Counted from the stretch's first letter, positions 35,026 through 44,935 are shown. The stretch is 46,729 nt of DNA from an uncultured SAR86 cluster bacterium (GCA_902558095.1 CACECP010000008.1:1-46729), one strand, 5' to 3'. The notes: generated by a model not told the origin, from the letters alone. A program made the numbers and translations.

Positions 35026-35030
35026 TATAA

Positions 35031-35279
35031 ATGTTAACTGTATTCATGAATGTAACAGAAGAAAATGGAATAACTCATCTTGATCTTCATGGCTTAAGAC
35101 ATGCTGATGTTGCTGATGAAGTAATAGACTTTGTGTTTCAATACCAAAAGAAAATTCCATTAATGATAATATGTGGAAATTCAAATCGGATGATTGAGCT
35201 TGTTGAAGAATCACTCAATGATAATTCAATAATGTTCTCAATGCCAAGATTTGGTATTATTAGAATCGAAAAAATTTAA
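35031..35279 (+). CDS. Stand-alone small Smr-domain-like protein
   Basis: 82-residue protein resembling the Smr domain of MutS2/YdaL proteins, which are nucleases or nucleic-acid binders. The DLHG motif (18-21, in [20 protein letters not shown]) is intact. The second Smr motif, usually HGxG, reads ICGNSNRM (47-54), so the histidine is replaced by cysteine and the second glycine position by Ser-Asn. Catalysis is therefore doubtful. The start may be ATG 35031 (fits the TATAAC promoter) or ATG 35046, which would give 77 residues. gcdH begins 5 nt after the stop, so they are co-transcribed. Role unknown; possibly RNA binding or ribosome related, which is inference from the domain. Confidence 0.7.
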   Translation: MLTVFMNVTEENGITHLDLHGLRHADVADEVIDFVFQYQKKIPLMIICGNSNRMIELVEESLNDNSIMFSMPRFGIIRIEKI

Positions 35280-35284
35280 AAACT

Positions 35285-36442
35285 ATGAAAATTCAAGATA
35301 TTTTATTATTTGATGAACAATTATCAGATGAAGAATTAATTATTCAAAAATCTGCTAGAGATTATTGTCAAAAAGAACTTCTACCTAGAATCACAGATGC
35401 AAATAGAAATGAAATATTTGATAAGGGCATCTATAAAGAAATGGCCCAAATGGGATTTTTAGGAGCTCCTATAAAAGGATATGGTTGCGCAGGTACAAAT
35501 TATGTATCCTATGGCTTGATTGCTCGAGAAATCGAAAGAGTAGATTCAAGTTACAGATCTGCTTATAGCGTCCAAACATCTTTAGCTATGCATGCTATTT
35601 ATCATTTTGGTTCAGATGAACAGAAGGATTTTTATTTACCAAAGATGGCAAAAGGAGAGCTAATAGGATGTTTTGGTCTTACAGAATCTGATGCAGGTTC
35701 AGACCCAGCTTCAATGAAAACAAATGCTAAAGAAAAAGATGGCGGATATATATTAAATGGATCAAAGACTTGGATTACTAATTCTCCGATCGCTGATGTT
35801 TTAGTTATTTGGGCAAAAGATGAGCAGGGCGTTCTTAGAGGATTTATAGTTGATAGAGATTCTAAAGGATTAACTACTCCAGAAATTGAAGGTAAGTTTG
35901 CTTTAAGAGCATCTATAACAGGTCAGATTTTCCTTGAAGATGTTTTTGTGAGTAAAGATAAAATACTTCCTGAAGTTCAAAGTTTTAGAGGTCCATTTTC
36001 TTGCCTTAACATGGCCAGATATGGAATTGCATGGGGTGCAATGGGCGCAGCTGAGTTCTGCTGGAATGCTGCACTTGAGTACTCGCTTGAAAGAGAGCAA
36101 TTTGGTAAGCCACTTGCATCAAAGCAGCTTGTTCAAAAAAAATTAGCTGATATGCAAACTGAGATTACATTAGGTCTTCAATCGGTATTAAGATTAGGCA
36201 GACTCATTGATGAAGACAAAATGAAACCAGAGATGATTTCATTGCTTAAAAGAAATAATTGTCAGAAAGCATTAGATATTGCTAGATCATCTAGAGATAT
36301 CCATGGTGGCAATGGTATAAGCGATGAATATCATGTAATCAGGCATTGTATGAATCTAGAAGCAGTGAATACTTACGAAGGTACGTATGATATTCACGGC
36401 TTAATTCTTGGTAAAAGTCAGACTTCTTTCGAGGCTTTTTAA
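35285..36442 (+). CDS. gcdH: Glutaryl-CoA dehydrogenase-like acyl-CoA dehydrogenase
   Basis: FAD enzyme of the acyl-CoA dehydrogenase family, predicted to oxidise and decarboxylate glutaryl-CoA to crotonyl-CoA in lysine/tryptophan breakdown. Signature segments: [34 protein letters not shown] (the GCDH form), [23 protein letters not shown] and [16 protein letters not shown]. The catalytic base is E365 in [16 protein letters not shown], the position and context of GCDH. The [14 protein letters not shown] segment supplies the arginine that binds the glutaryl carboxylate in known GCDHs. Length 385 residues. Other acyl-CoA dehydrogenases differ in these motifs, so the substrate call is fairly firm. 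Its stop overlaps the end of the S9 peptidase gene (TTAA). Confidence 0.9.
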   Translation: MKIQDILLFDEQLSDEELIIQKSARDYCQKELLPRITDANRNEIFDKGIYKEMAQMGFLGAPIKGYGCAGTNYVSYGLIAREIERVDSSYRSAYSVQTSLAMHAIYHFGSDEQKDFYLPKMAKGELIGCFGLTESDAGSDPASMKTNAKEKDGGYILNGSKTWITNSPIADVLVIWAKDEQGVLRGFIVDRDSKGLTTPEIEGKFALRASITGQIFLEDVFVSKDKILPEVQSFRGPFSCLNMARYGIAWGAMGAAEFCWNAALEYSLEREQFGKPLASKQLVQKKLADMQTEITLGLQSVLRLGRLIDEDKMKPEMISLLKRNNCQKALDIARSSRDIHGGNGISDEYHVIRHCMNLEAVNTYEGTYDIHGLILGKSQTSFEAF

Positions 36443-38523
36443 TTTTTTAGATGTTTATCTAAAAACTCTTCTACTTTTCCAAACATGTTTAGTGTCGATT
36501 GTTCACCACCAAAGCCATGACCTTCGTATGGTTCAACATACCACTCATATTCTTTTCCAAGACTTTCTAATTTATCAGCCAATTTTCTAGCATGAACTAA
36601 TCTAACATTATTGTCTTGAGCGCCATGTATTATCAGAACTGGTGATTTTATGTTTTTAGCTTGCCTTAAAGGAGAAGTCTCAATTATGTATTCCATATCA
36701 TTTGGGTCATCTGGATCGCCCCATTCAAGTCTAAGTTCATCATAAAAACCACCAAATCTTCTTGAATTTCTATTTGAATCTTCTTGAAGTAGTTCTAAAT
36801 CAACTACACCTACAAAGTTTATACCAGCGGCATAGAGGTCTGGGGTAAATGCAAGACCAGCCATAGTAGCGTAACCGCCATAACTTCCTCCAAAGATTGC
36901 AATACGATCTGGATCAGCAACACCTTGTTCAATAAGATAATTCACACCATCAGTTATATCATCTTGCATTGTTTTCCCAAATTGTTTATTTGCTGAGATG
37001 TAATGATATGCACCATAACCAGTGGAACCTCTAAAATTTGGTTGAAATACAGCATACCCTCTGCTTGATAAAAATTGCACATAAGTATCATATGACATGT
37101 AATCTCTTGCGTTAGGACCTCCATGAGGATGAACAACCATTGGTAGATTTTTTCCATCTGAATTATAGGGAACAGTTAAATAACCATGAATTTCAAGGCC
37201 ATCTCGCGCTGTATATTGAATTGGTACCTTTTTTGAAAGTTTTGATCTATCTATCCATGGAGATCTATCCCACATAAAGGTTAGAATGACATTTTCTTTA
37301 TCAAAATAGTAATATTCACCAGGCTCGGTTGAACTTGATACTGAATAAATCACTTTATTTCTGTCTTTACTCCAAGTAATAGGTCTTACAACTACATCAT
37401 CCCCATAGACACCTGTAAAATGTTGGAGAATCATTTCATATGATTCAGCAAGCTCTTCATTAAAGATTAATCTTTTTGGTTTTTCTGCATAGTAACTTAC
37501 ATATATTAGTTCATTGGTTTTTTCGTCAATTGCAGCTCCGCCGTCTGCAGTTCTGCAACCACCTACCGGTCCTGCAACGTCATAGGTAGGGTCTTCATAA
37601 AGCAGCTCAAAACTCCTTACTTCAGGGTCATAAATAAATAATTTACTTTTATCATTTTCTTCATTCCACGTTTTATATTTAGAAACATCTTGACCAGCTA
37701 CCAACCATTTGCCTTCATAACCGCTGAGCGGAAAGAATGTAGGTGTCTGACACTTATTTGTAAAATGTATTTCCCATTCATCATTTTCAGGTAAGTATCT
37801 CCATATTCTCCAGGTGTCACCAAAATTTGATACTGCAGCTAGTGGAGTTCCATCAGCTTTTTCAACAACATTTGCTAACCATTCTTCCTTTTCAATGTCC
37901 GGCCCAGAAGCAACAAGTCTCTTGGCTCCAGTTTTTACATTTAATCTGTAATAATCATCAACCGAACCTCTTCTTTCGTTAATTTTTACCATGATCCAAT
38001 CAGGTTCATCAGGAAGAAGGCTAGTGATTTTTGGGCTCACAAGCATCCCTTGAGCGGTCTTAAATTCATACAAAGTTCTAGATTTTCTTTTTTTTCTATC
38101 TCTATCTATATTCATAGACATTAATCGATAAGCTGATAAAGATTTACCGGATGAGTTTGTTGGTTCTGTTGTAAAAATAATTCTATCATTTGCTATCCAT
38201 TTAACACTTGATACACTGCTATTTCCTTTTCCACTTGTTAACTCAATAAAATCTTTTTTACTACTTTCCAAATCTTGAACTACTAACATTCCACCTCTAA
38301 AGTCGTCTTCAACATATTTTTGAAGATCAGGCTCGATATCACACTTATCTTCTTTAGGTTGAGTTAAAATTGAAAGATACCTGCCATCAGGCGATAGTTG
38401 CATGCTATGGCTATTACCATAACAAGCAAAGAATTCTGCAGGGATTAGATCTTCTGACGAAATATTATTTGCATATAGAACAAAAATTAATGAAATAAAG
38501 CTATTAACGAGTTTTTTAATCAT
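36439..38523 (-). CDS. Secreted S9 prolyl-oligopeptidase-family serine peptidase
   Basis: Exported peptidase with signal peptide [23 protein letters not shown]. An N-terminal beta-propeller region (about 30-430) with [11 protein letters not shown]-type blades precedes the alpha/beta-hydrolase domain, which begins near [18 protein letters not shown]. The catalytic triad is visible: S547 in [10 protein letters not shown]637 in HGAQDNNVR and H669 in [20 protein letters not shown] forms the oxyanion side. Length 694 residues, typical of the acylaminoacyl-peptidase/DPP-like S9 group. AAAGG lies 7-8 nt before the ATG as a modest Shine-Dalgarno. Monocistronic; divergent from TBDT 3 over 174 bp, so the two could be co-regulated for peptide use. 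Confidence 0.92.
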   Translation of the reverse strand: MIKKLVNSFISLIFVLYANNISSEDLIPAEFFACYGNSHSMQLSPDGRYLSILTQPKEDKCDIEPDLQKYVEDDFRGGMLVVQDLESSKKDFIELTSGKGNSSVSSVKWIANDRIIFTTEPTNSSGKSLSAYRLMSMNIDRDRKKRKSRTLYEFKTAQGMLVSPKITSLLPDEPDWIMVKINERRGSVDDYYRLNVKTGAKRLVASGPDIEKEEWLANVVEKADGTPLAAVSNFGDTWRIWRYLPENDEWEIHFTNKCQTPTFFPLSGYEGKWLVAGQDVSKYKTWNEENDKSKLFIYDPEVRSFELLYEDPTYDVAGPVGGCRTADGGAAIDEKTNELIYVSYYAEKPKRLIFNEELAESYEMILQHFTGVYGDDVVVRPITWSKDRNKVIYSVSSSTEPGEYYYFDKENVILTFMWDRSPWIDRSKLSKKVPIQYTARDGLEIHGYLTVPYNSDGKNLPMVVHPHGGPNARDYMSYDTYVQFLSSRGYAVFQPNFRGSTGYGAYHYISANKQFGKTMQDDITDGVNYLIEQGVADPDRIAIFGGSYGGYATMAGLAFTPDLYAAGINFVGVVDLELLQEDSNRNSRRFGGFYDELRLEWGDPDDPNDMEYIIETSPLRQAKNIKSPVLIIHGAQDNNVRLVHARKLADKLESLGKEYEWYVEPYEGHGFGGEQSTLNMFGKVEEFLDKHLKN

Positions 38524-38610
38524 AATTTACCTTTAATTGTTGAAATATTTGAATTTTTTGTATTATTACATAACTAAATCTTTTGAGAAATTAATTTCTA
38601 ATAATTTGTA

Positions 38611-38696
38611 TATAATAAAAGTATTAAAAAAAACTATGTTTTTTGCTTAAAATATAGTATTTTAAAGGATTAATTTATCATATTAAGGGGATATTT
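38611..38696 (+). promoter_or_regulatory. Promoter -10 and leader of TBDT 3
   Basis: TATAAT (38611-38616) implies RNA starting near 38623. The leader of about 75 nt contains an A/T hairpin, AAAAAAC (38628-38634) with GTTTTTT (38638-38644), close to the 5' end, and the Shine-Dalgarno AAGGGGA 6 nt before the ATG. No good -35 was found at the usual distance. The remaining part toward the peptidase gene is AT-rich without further signals. Confidence 0.35.
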
Positions 38697-38697
38697 T

Positions 38698-41600
38698 ATG
38701 ATTACAGATACTAAAAAATTATTTTTACTATCTTTATTAACAATTTCTTTTGCTGCGATTGCTGATAATCCTGGAGATGTTGTTGTTGATGAAGATACAG
38801 AAACAGTGGCTGAAGAAGCTGTTGAATCTGCTCCAGCTCCTGCTGAAAGCAGTTCTTCAGGTGACGAAGCACCATCGGAGTCAGAAGATGGAGTTGTTAC
38901 TTTAGAAAAAGTAACTGTTACTGGTTCAAGAATTAAAAGAAGTGCAGTTGAAGGAGCTACTCCTTTAATTGTTATAACAAAACAAGATATGAAGGATAAT
39001 GGTTATAGAAACCTTACTGAAGCCCTTCAAAGTCTCCCAATTGCTAACGCGGCTACTCAAAACGAGTCTCTTGTAAATACATTTACTCCAAATGCTAATG
39101 AGCTTGATTTAAGAAGATTTGGACCAGGTAGGGTTCTTGTTTTAGTTAATGGAAGAAGAATGGCTGATTATCCATTCCCATATAATAATTCATCTAACTT
39201 TGTTAATACTGGAACTATCCCAGCTGGACTTATAGATAGAGTAGAAATTGCTACTTCAGGTTCATCAGCTATTTATGGTTCAGATGCAGTGACAGGTGTT
39301 GTTAATATCATCACCACAACTGGTAAAGAGTATAGTGAAGTCGATGCATTTGTTGGTCAAACAGAACACGGTGAAGACAATATTATTGATCTTACATTTA
39401 CATCTGGAGGTTTTTCTGGAAATCACAGCTGGACTGTAGGTGCAAATATGTATCACATTGATCCAATGTACTATAAAGATAGATCAGACTTTAACAGTTG
39501 GGATGATAACCCGATATGGTCTGACCCAAGCGATCCCCAATATAGATCTGATGCTGTATTCGCTAATTATTTAATGTCTTTACAAAGTATTTCTGGATAC
39601 GACACAACACCAAGAGGTTATGGTGAGTATGGTTATGATGCTTTTGCTGCAAACGGATATTCTTGTGAAGACATTTATCCAGTAGGTTTCAAATGGGATA
39701 AAGGTGACTATGGTTACACTTCACCTCCTTATTCATATCCAGGATCATATTGTGTTCAAGACTATAGTGATGACATGGAAACAATGGTTAACGAAAGAGA
39801 TGAGTACACAGTAATGGGTACTTATAACTATAATTTTGATAACGGCGTAACCTTAAGCGCTAGAGCATTCTACTATGAATCAGAATCATTTATTAATAGT
39901 TTCTCAAGATGGTTTAGAATGTCTGATGTATGGACATCAACACCACATACTACTAGGCAAGATTCTGGTTTTGGTGGCTTAATTGGTGAAAATAACTTCG
40001 GTAGATACAGATACACAAGAACTCTTGGCGGGATGATGGGTCCAAATTCAAGAAGAGAGTCCAACTACACTGAGGATGTTACTGATGTGTTTATAGGACT
40101 TAATGGTGTTTATGATAACGGTTTTGATTGGCAAGCTGGAATCAGTACTACTGAATACAATTCTCTTTATGAATCCTCTCCTTTAACTACTGCTGTATAC
40201 GATTGGATTACAGGTGCTGATAGAGGAGATACAACTGATATTTCCGGATTCTATAAGTGGAGAGGTGATTTATACTACAACGCTGCTTATGCCTTTGGAT
40301 CTGCAGCTTATTTATCATATGCTAATGCTTATTATTCTTATATGGATACTCCAGCAGCTCAAAACCATCCTTGTGGTGTAGGAACTATTGTTGATCCACT
40401 AACTGGCGCTACTTATGACGCTTGTTTAGCATGGGATAGAGCATTTTCTCCAATTCCTGATAGTGCAGTTGGTGCATTTAATGCTCCAGAAGTAACTGGC
40501 GCTGAAACATCATCTACAATGATAGATTATCAAGTTTCAGGTGAACTAGACTATCAATTAGCTGGTGGTCCAATTGCTTTTGCTGCTGTTTTTGAATATC
40601 ACGAGCAAGATTATTTACTAAAACCAGACCAAAGAAGAGTTGACTCTGATAATGAGGTACCTGGTGCTGTAATATTTATTAATGGTTCAGCTAGACAAGG
40701 TGGCGGCGACAGAGACAGAACATCTGTTGGTCTTGAGGTTTTATTGCCAGTTCATCCAAAATTGGAAGTTACTGCAGCACTAAGGTCTGATGAGTATGAT
40801 GATGATTCAAGTGCTGTTGGTAGAAGGCAATCAGCAATGATTAACTTTGCATATAGACCAAATGATGACTTCTTACTTAGAGGCGGAGCAGGAGAAAGCT
40901 TTAGAGCTCCTGACATGCATTATGTATATGCTGGAAGTAGTTCATACTTCACATCTGTAACAGACTACTATCAATGTTATGCAACTGGTGTTCCTTCATA
41001 CCAAGCATGTGACAACAGTTCTACTATTAAAGGTAGATTCCAAGGTAATACAAAACTTGAAGAAGAATCTGGTGAAAACTATTACTTAGGTTTTGTTTGG
41101 GATGTAACAGAAGGTTTATCTTTCACAATGGATGCTTTCCATGTGAAACTCGAAGGGGCTGTAACTAACTTGAGTGTTCAAGCTATAGCTAATAGAGAAG
41201 GTTTTTGTACATTTGGTCAAGACTTTGCTTCTTGGTTGAATGACTCTAACTTTGCGGGTGTGAATTGTACTGAAACACTTGCATCAATTAAGAGACAAAC
41301 TCCTGGTGATTTAGATACAGATGGTATTGGTAATTATGATGAAATTACAACTTATAATACAAACCAATCATTTGAAGAATTCCAAGGTATTGATACAACA
41401 CTTAGATATAACTTCTCAACTGAATCAGCAGGTGATTTTGGATTTACTTTATATAATTCAAACATCATTTCAAGAAAAAGAAAAGAAGATGCAAATTCTG
41501 ATACTCTAGAGTTATTAGACTACTATTTGTATGAACCAAGGTCACAGCAAACAGCTACGACTACTTGGAGATATGATGATTGGAGAGTCTCATTATTCAT

Positions 41601-41835
41601 GGATAGAACTGGTCATACAGAACAGTACTATGGTGAAAAAGGCGATCCTTTCATAACAGCTAATTTATCTGTAGGTTATAACTACTCAGCAGATTTATCT
41701 TTAAGAGCTACAGTTGCTAATATTGAAGATAAGATGCCAGAAAAGGATAGTGCTTACGGATTCCCATTCTTTAACAGAAGCTACTATAGTATTTTTGGTA
41801 GAGCTGTATATCTGAGCGCATCATATAGATTTTAA
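38698..41835 (+). CDS. TonB-dependent outer-membrane receptor 3, with acidic N-terminal extension
   Basis: Largest receptor of the window, 1045 residues. Signal peptide of about 22 residues (ending FAAIA) is followed by a low-complexity acidic stretch (about 23-68) rich in Glu, Asp, Ala, Pro and Ser, then the TonB-box/plug start EKVTVTGSR (70-78). Plug marks: LRRFGPGRVLVLVNGRRM and VEIATSGSSAIYGSDAVTGVVNIIT. The barrel contains GAGESFRAPDMHYVYAG and closes with LSASYRF, a terminal Phe. Many Tyr/Asp/Gly-rich loops face outside. Strong Shine-Dalgarno, own terminator. It immediately precedes the operon that energises TonB, so the two may be physiologically linked. The acidic extension is not an STN signalling domain. 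Substrate unknown. Confidence 0.95.
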   Translation: MITDTKKLFLLSLLTISFAAIADNPGDVVVDEDTETVAEEAVESAPAPAESSSSGDEAPSESEDGVVTLEKVTVTGSRIKRSAVEGATPLIVITKQDMKDNGYRNLTEALQSLPIANAATQNESLVNTFTPNANELDLRRFGPGRVLVLVNGRRMADYPFPYNNSSNFVNTGTIPAGLIDRVEIATSGSSAIYGSDAVTGVVNIITTTGKEYSEVDAFVGQTEHGEDNIIDLTFTSGGFSGNHSWTVGANMYHIDPMYYKDRSDFNSWDDNPIWSDPSDPQYRSDAVFANYLMSLQSISGYDTTPRGYGEYGYDAFAANGYSCEDIYPVGFKWDKGDYGYTSPPYSYPGSYCVQDYSDDMETMVNERDEYTVMGTYNYNFDNGVTLSARAFYYESESFINSFSRWFRMSDVWTSTPHTTRQDSGFGGLIGENNFGRYRYTRTLGGMMGPNSRRESNYTEDVTDVFIGLNGVYDNGFDWQAGISTTEYNSLYESSPLTTAVYDWITGADRGDTTDISGFYKWRGDLYYNAAYAFGSAAYLSYANAYYSYMDTPAAQNHPCGVGTIVDPLTGATYDACLAWDRAFSPIPDSAVGAFNAPEVTGAETSSTMIDYQVSGELDYQLAGGPIAFAAVFEYHEQDYLLKPDQRRVDSDNEVPGAVIFINGSARQGGGDRDRTSVGLEVLLPVHPKLEVTAALRSDEYDDDSSAVGRRQSAMINFAYRPNDDFLLRGGAGESFRAPDMHYVYAGSSSYFTSVTDYYQCYATGVPSYQACDNSSTIKGRFQGNTKLEEESGENYYLGFVWDVTEGLSFTMDAFHVKLEGAVTNLSVQAIANREGFCTFGQDFASWLNDSNFAGVNCTETLASIKRQTPGDLDTDGIGNYDEITTYNTNQSFEEFQGIDTTLRYNFSTESAGDFGFTLYNSNIISRKRKEDANSDTLELLDYYLYEPRSQQTATTTWRYDDWRVSLFMDRTGHTEQYYGEKGDPFITANLSVGYNYSADLSLRATVANIEDKMPEKDSAYGFPFFNRSYYSIFGRAVYLSASYRF

Positions 41836-41861
41836 TATCTATATAAAAACTATATAATAAC

Positions 41862-41888
41862 GGGGCCTTCTAGTAAGGCCCTATTTAT
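41862..41888 (+). terminator. Hairpin terminator after TBDT 3
   Basis: GGGCCTT (41863-41869) pairs with AAGGCCC (41875-41881) around loop CTAGT. The following TATTTATTATT is T-rich but not a pure T-tract, so some read-through into the TonB operon is possible. Confidence 0.7.
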
Positions 41889-41891
41889 TAT
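41886..41891 (+). promoter_or_regulatory. Candidate -10 box of the TonB operon, predicted leaderless
   Basis: TATTAT ends 5 nt before the ATG at 41897 and overlaps the T-rich tail of the preceding hairpin. No Shine-Dalgarno sequence is seen before the ATG. In such AT-rich DNA a single hexamer is weak evidence. Confidence 0.3.
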
Positions 41892-41896
41892 TAACT

Positions 41897-42688
41897 ATGA
41901 AAAAATCAAACATATTATTACTATTATTTTTTGCAATATATTCTTTCTCACAAGAAGCTATTGAAAATCAAACCATTGTTCCTGAAAATCCTGAATCACT
42001 TGTAGAAGATTCAATTGATCTTCAATCAAATACAATTAAAAATCTTCAAAAAACCCAAGCTCAGATTGATAAGCTTGATGAAGAATCAAAAAAGCTTACA
42101 AATGAATACAAGGACACTGTTGTAGAGTATGAAATACTTAACAAATATGATAACCAACTAGAAAAAATTACAATCAGTCAAGCTGAAGAAATTGCAAACA
42201 TTACCAAACAAATAGATGATCTTGATGAAACAAATAAATATGTATTACCTTTACTTGAAAGGATGGTAAATACTCTAAGAGATCTAATTGAAATAGATGT
42301 TCCTTTTTTAATGGATGAAAGACTAGCGAGACTTAATGAATTAGAAGATATTTTATTTAAGGCTAATTTTTCAACAGCTGAAAAATTTAGAAAAATATAT
42401 GAGGCATACCAAATTGAAAATGAGTACGGCAGAACGATAGAAGCATATTCTGGCTCTATTGAAATAAACAATGTAAATTTAGCAGCACAGTTTTTTCGGC
42501 TTGGTCGTCTAAACCTTTATTACATGACTCCAGATGGTGATGAAACAGGATATTGGAGTAAAGATACTAATGATTGGGTTCATTTAGGTGGCAAGTATTC
42601 TGATGATATTGATGCGGCTCTTAAAATTGCTTACAAGCAAGCGCCACCAGACTTTATTAATTTACCTGTTCAAGGAGTAGAAAAATGA
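41897..42688 (+). CDS. DUF3450-type periplasmic coiled-coil protein of the TonB system
   Basis: 263-residue exported protein (signal peptide MKKSNILLLLFFAIYSFS). A long coiled coil spans about residues 45-110 (repeated Lys/Glu/Leu heptads such as LQKTQAQIDKLDEESKKL). A conserved block follows: PLLERMVNTLRDLIEIDVPFLMDERLARL and YQIENEYGRTIEAYSG, then FRLGRLNLYYMTPDG. This matches the DUF3450 proteins that precede TtpC-ExbB-ExbD-TonB-TPR clusters in Vibrio and other gammaproteobacteria. Probably a periplasmic helper of the energy-transducing complex. Its last four bases overlap the next gene (ATGA), and it carries the AGGAG Shine-Dalgarno for it. Confidence 0.85.
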   Translation: MKKSNILLLLFFAIYSFSQEAIENQTIVPENPESLVEDSIDLQSNTIKNLQKTQAQIDKLDEESKKLTNEYKDTVVEYEILNKYDNQLEKITISQAEEIANITKQIDDLDETNKYVLPLLERMVNTLRDLIEIDVPFLMDERLARLNELEDILFKANFSTAEKFRKIYEAYQIENEYGRTIEAYSGSIEINNVNLAAQFFRLGRLNLYYMTPDGDETGYWSKDTNDWVHLGGKYSDDIDAALKIAYKQAPPDFINLPVQGVEK

Positions 42689-44016
42689 AGAAATTTTATC
42701 TACTAGTATCAATTTTATTTATTTCGCTATATATACCTGCTCAAGAGGAAGCTGAAGAGGTTGATCCAAATATTGAAAGAGTTGAAAAAATTCAAGATTT
42801 AATAAATAGAGTGGAGCAAAATAGGGCAGAGCTTTCTTCAATGGATAATGTAAGAGTTAATGAATTTATAAGAAAAGTAGCTGATAGAAAATTTTTATTA
42901 TCTAAAGCAAAAAAACAACTTGCTGATGAAGAAACAAGAAATAAAAATCTTGAAGATTTATTCGAATCAAATGAAATTAAACTTTCAGAACTTGAGACAG
43001 AATTAAATATTAAATTAGGAGTTCTAGGGGAACTTTTTGGTGTTGCCAGACAAATGGCTGGTGAGCTTCAAGCAGACTCTGAACTAGCTTATAACTTTAC
43101 TGAACACCCTAACAGAACCGATCTATTAAACGAAATTGGAAAAATCAAAGTACACGATCTTAAAAATTTAGAAGATCTATGGATACTTCATCTTAATGAA
43201 ATTTCTTCTTCTGGTGAAATTAAAGAAATCACTGCAAATGTTGTTAATTCTGATGGCGATATAGAAGAAACTAATCTTGTAAGATACGGTCCATTTAATA
43301 TGGTAAAAAATAGATCATTTGTAAAAACTGACGTACCTAACAACGCATTTACCGTTTTACAAAAACAACCTGATAGATCTTTAAGAAAAAAGTTCAGGTC
43401 GCACTATAGATCTGATGAATATTCTGTAGCACCAATAGATCCAACAAGAGGATTTTTGTTATCTTTATACCTTGATAAACCATCTACATTTGAAAGAATT
43501 GCGCAAGGTAAATTGATAGGATTTATTATTGTTTTAATAGGAACAGCTGGATTATTTTTTGCTGCATACAGATATTACACCTTGTATGCATATTCAAAAA
43601 CAATTCGTTCAAAAGATGGTAATGATATTTTTAATAAAATTGATACCATTTCCAATAATTCTAAAGACGTTGAGTCATTTGAAAGAGAATGTGATGAGGT
43701 TCTTTTAACTGTTAATGGTAACTTGAGTTGGGGTGTTAATTGGATTAAGTTTTTGGCAGCCGTTGCTCCACTATTAGGACTTTTAGGTACAGTTATAGGT
43801 ATGATTGAAACTTTCCAAGCTATTACTGTATTTGGAACAGGTGATCCTAAACAAATGGCTGGAGGAATATCTCAAGCTTTGGTAACAACAATGCTTGGAC
43901 TTATTTTTGCTGCACCACTCCTAGCTATGTATACACTTCTTTCAGAAAAGGTATCAGAAATTCTTCAGGAAATTGAAGAGTTCGTTGCAGTTACAATTGT
44001 TAAAAAGGTTAATTAA
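42685..44016 (+). CDS. TtpC-like MotA/TolQ/ExbB-family protein with periplasmic extension
   Basis: 443-residue inner-membrane protein. A signal peptide (MKKFYLLVSILFISLYIPA) and a periplasmic coiled-coil domain (about 30-110) precede a mixed region and a transmembrane segment near 274-296 (IGFIIVLIGTAGLFFAAYRYYTL). The ExbB/TolQ proton-channel domain occupies about 350-440, with APLLGLLGTVIGMIETFQAI and LVTTMLGLIFAAPLLAMYTLL. This architecture is that of TtpC, the fourth, essential component of the Vibrio TonB2 system. A strong Shine-Dalgarno AGGAG precedes the ATG; the start overlaps the previous gene (ATGA) and the stop overlaps the next (TAATG), so it is translationally coupled. Confidence 0.9.
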   Translation: MKKFYLLVSILFISLYIPAQEEAEEVDPNIERVEKIQDLINRVEQNRAELSSMDNVRVNEFIRKVADRKFLLSKAKKQLADEETRNKNLEDLFESNEIKLSELETELNIKLGVLGELFGVARQMAGELQADSELAYNFTEHPNRTDLLNEIGKIKVHDLKNLEDLWILHLNEISSSGEIKEITANVVNSDGDIEETNLVRYGPFNMVKNRSFVKTDVPNNAFTVLQKQPDRSLRKKFRSHYRSDEYSVAPIDPTRGFLLSLYLDKPSTFERIAQGKLIGFIIVLIGTAGLFFAAYRYYTLYAYSKTIRSKDGNDIFNKIDTISNNSKDVESFERECDEVLLTVNGNLSWGVNWIKFLAAVAPLLGLLGTVIGMIETFQAITVFGTGDPKQMAGGISQALVTTMLGLIFAAPLLAMYTLLSEKVSEILQEIEEFVAVTIVKKVN

Positions 44017-44528
44017 TGATTGGTCTAACAGATCTATTTGATAGGGGTGGACCAGTTCTCTACATTCTTTTTTTAGTAACTTTATTTATCTGGTTTATTA
44101 TATTTTCTAAGTATTTAGCTACAACATACAACAATAAGAATTGGATCAGTCGGAATTTTGACAATTTCTCAGATGGCGTATTAATTAATAAAAATAATGT
44201 ACATTTGTTTGAAGAATCTTTTTTAATTCATATCAAAAGAGTCGCAACACAAAAATTAAAAATGCTTGATGGATTGATAGGTTTATGTCCAATGCTTGGA
44301 TTGTTAGGAACTGTTTATGGAATGATAGAGGTTTTTGAGGTTCTTGCTGTCTTAGGCACTGGGAATCCTAGAGCAATGTCTACTGGTGTTGCAAAGGCTA
44401 CTATCCCAACAATGGCTGGTATGACTATTGCACTAAGTGGATTATTTTTTAAATTTGATTTAGCAAATAGAGTTGAAAAATATCAAGAAGAGGCTCGCAT
44501 TTATCTAAAAGAAAAATTGGCAATATGA
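44016..44528 (+). CDS. exbB: ExbB-like proton channel subunit
   Basis: 170-residue inner-membrane protein of the MotA/TolQ/ExbB family, without the periplasmic extension of its upstream neighbour. It has three hydrophobic segments: VLYILFLVTLFIWFIIFSKY, LIGLCPMLGLLGTVYGMIEVFEVL and ATIPTMAGMTIALSGLFFKF. The motif GLLGTVYGMIEVF is the family core. It forms the pentameric channel that uses the proton gradient together with ExbD. Two ExbB-family proteins in one operon is the TonB2 layout (TtpC plus ExbB2). Start overlaps the preceding stop by one base and the stop overlaps the exbD start (ATGA). Confidence 0.93.
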   Translation: MIGLTDLFDRGGPVLYILFLVTLFIWFIIFSKYLATTYNNKNWISRNFDNFSDGVLINKNNVHLFEESFLIHIKRVATQKLKMLDGLIGLCPMLGLLGTVYGMIEVFEVLAVLGTGNPRAMSTGVAKATIPTMAGMTIALSGLFFKFDLANRVEKYQEEARIYLKEKLAI

Positions 44529-44935
44529 GAAGATATAACAAAAGAAGACAAGCTCAAGAAGAAGCAGGCTTAGATTTAACGCCTATGATGGATATTGTCT
44601 TTATCATGCTCATATTCTTTATTGTTACCACATCATTTGTAAAGGAAACTGGAGTAGATGTTAATAGGCCAAATGCTGAAACTGCTGAGAGAGATGAAAA
44701 AGGCAATATATTAGTCGCAATAACAGAAAATGATGAGATTTGGATAGACAAAAGAAGGGTTGATTTAAAAGCTGTTAGAGCAAATATCGAAAGATTAAAA
44801 ATTGAATATCCAGAAGGATCTGTAATTATTCAAGCTGACCAAAGATCAAGATCTGGACTATTGGTTGAAGCAATGGATCAAATAAGGTTAGCTGGTGTGA
44901 CCAATATTTCTATTGCTGCTAAAAATGATAATTAA
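44525..44935 (+). CDS. exbD: ExbD-like biopolymer transport protein
   Basis: 136-residue single-span protein that works with ExbB to energise TonB. A basic cytoplasmic start (MRRYNKRRQAQEEAGLDLTP) leads into the membrane helix MMDIVFIMLIFFIVTTSF, which carries the essential Asp, D23, equivalent to D25 of E. coli ExbD. The periplasmic domain follows, with IWIDKRRVDL and SVIIQADQRSRSGLLVEAMDQIRLAGVTNISIA, the typical ExbD/TolR fold. Start overlaps exbB by four bases and the tonB start lies within its last codons. Confidence 0.95.
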   Translation: MRRYNKRRQAQEEAGLDLTPMMDIVFIMLIFFIVTTSFVKETGVDVNRPNAETAERDEKGNILVAITENDEIWIDKRRVDLKAVRANIERLKIEYPEGSVIIQADQRSRSGLLVEAMDQIRLAGVTNISIAAKNDN

